From contig JAHJLB010000051.1 of the NCBI GenBank assembly GCA_018822105.1, positions 1 to 64,000 of the forward strand: a stretch of DNA of 64,000 nucleotides, read 5' to 3'. Position 1 is the first letter of the stretch; the number at the start of each line of letters is the position of its first letter. Made by a program: the position numbers and the translations under genes. Below are positions 63,218 to 64,000 of the stretch, one piece after another. The stretch is from Pseudomonadota bacterium. GTDB lineage: Bacteria > Desulfobacterota > Desulfovibrionia > Desulfovibrionales > Desulfovibrionaceae. Below the pieces are notes generated by a model. That model worked only from the letters and a program-made list of their open reading frames with translations, ran no database searches and was not told the origin of the DNA.

Positions 63218-64000
<783 letters not shown>

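Overview
The window is high-GC bacterial chromosome that reads like a deltaproteobacterial sulfate reducer of the Desulfovibrio type (Desulfovibrionaceae or close relatives). The indications are a tungsten-type aldehyde:ferredoxin oxidoreductase, a stand-alone AICAR transformylase domain, LPS-exporting outer-membrane machinery (LptD, HldD, Tol-Pal), a class I adenylate cyclase and a sigma-54-type promoter in front of motor genes. The genus is inferred from gene content. About sixty protein genes are densely packed. I see no tRNA, rRNA, CRISPR array, insertion sequence or intact prophage.

Layout. 1-17 kb is rich in carbohydrate storage and signalling: a Nudix hydrolase, glycogen synthase (glgA), a stand-alone CBM48 protein, DNA polymerase III delta prime (holB), a 1265-residue class I adenylate cyclase with added helical and pentapeptide-repeat regions, an outer-membrane barrel, phosphoglucomutase, a cyclic-nucleotide-binding protein without a DNA-binding domain, a TPR protein, groES-groEL and 4-alpha-glucanotransferase (malQ). 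16-24 kb holds purA, mltF, the AICAR transformylase gene, an RNB-family ribonuclease and a GT92-like glycosyltransferase. 24.4-26.3 kb is a small accessory patch, partly low in GC. It has a gene cut by an in-frame TAA and two tandem paralogous secreted proteins with a conserved cysteine pair.

26-33 kb has the aldehyde oxidoreductase, divergent from an unknown protein and cysQ, then a cluster of intergenic hairpins and an rmuC / flavin reductase / PilZ operon. 33-40 kb carries alr, mutL, lptD and hldD on the minus strand. 40-46 kb carries a secreted VWA-OmpA protein, a small secreted protein, an AraC regulator with an EamA exporter, lgt, and two poorly known proteins. 46-53 kb is a purine/nucleoside salvage block: BMP lipoprotein, two permeases and a double ATPase, with gpt and glucokinase upstream. 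53-58 kb has motB-motA behind a sigma-54-type promoter and a plus-strand run of sugar epimerase, maf, glycosyltransferase and pgpA. 58-64 kb is tolQ-tolR-tolA-tolB-pal, preceded on the same strand by miaB (cut by the window end), a bifunctional-nuclease gene and a PHP phosphoesterase.

How the genes fit together. GlgA, the CBM48 protein, Pgm, MalQ and Glk would interconvert glucose, glucose phosphates and polyglucose. The adenylate cyclase and the cyclic-nucleotide-binding protein suggest cAMP signalling nearby. LptD, HldD, Lgt, MltF, Alr and Tol-Pal serve the cell envelope. The most unusual material is the 24.9-26.3 kb patch, the adenylate cyclase architecture, and several regulatory sites described in the findings.
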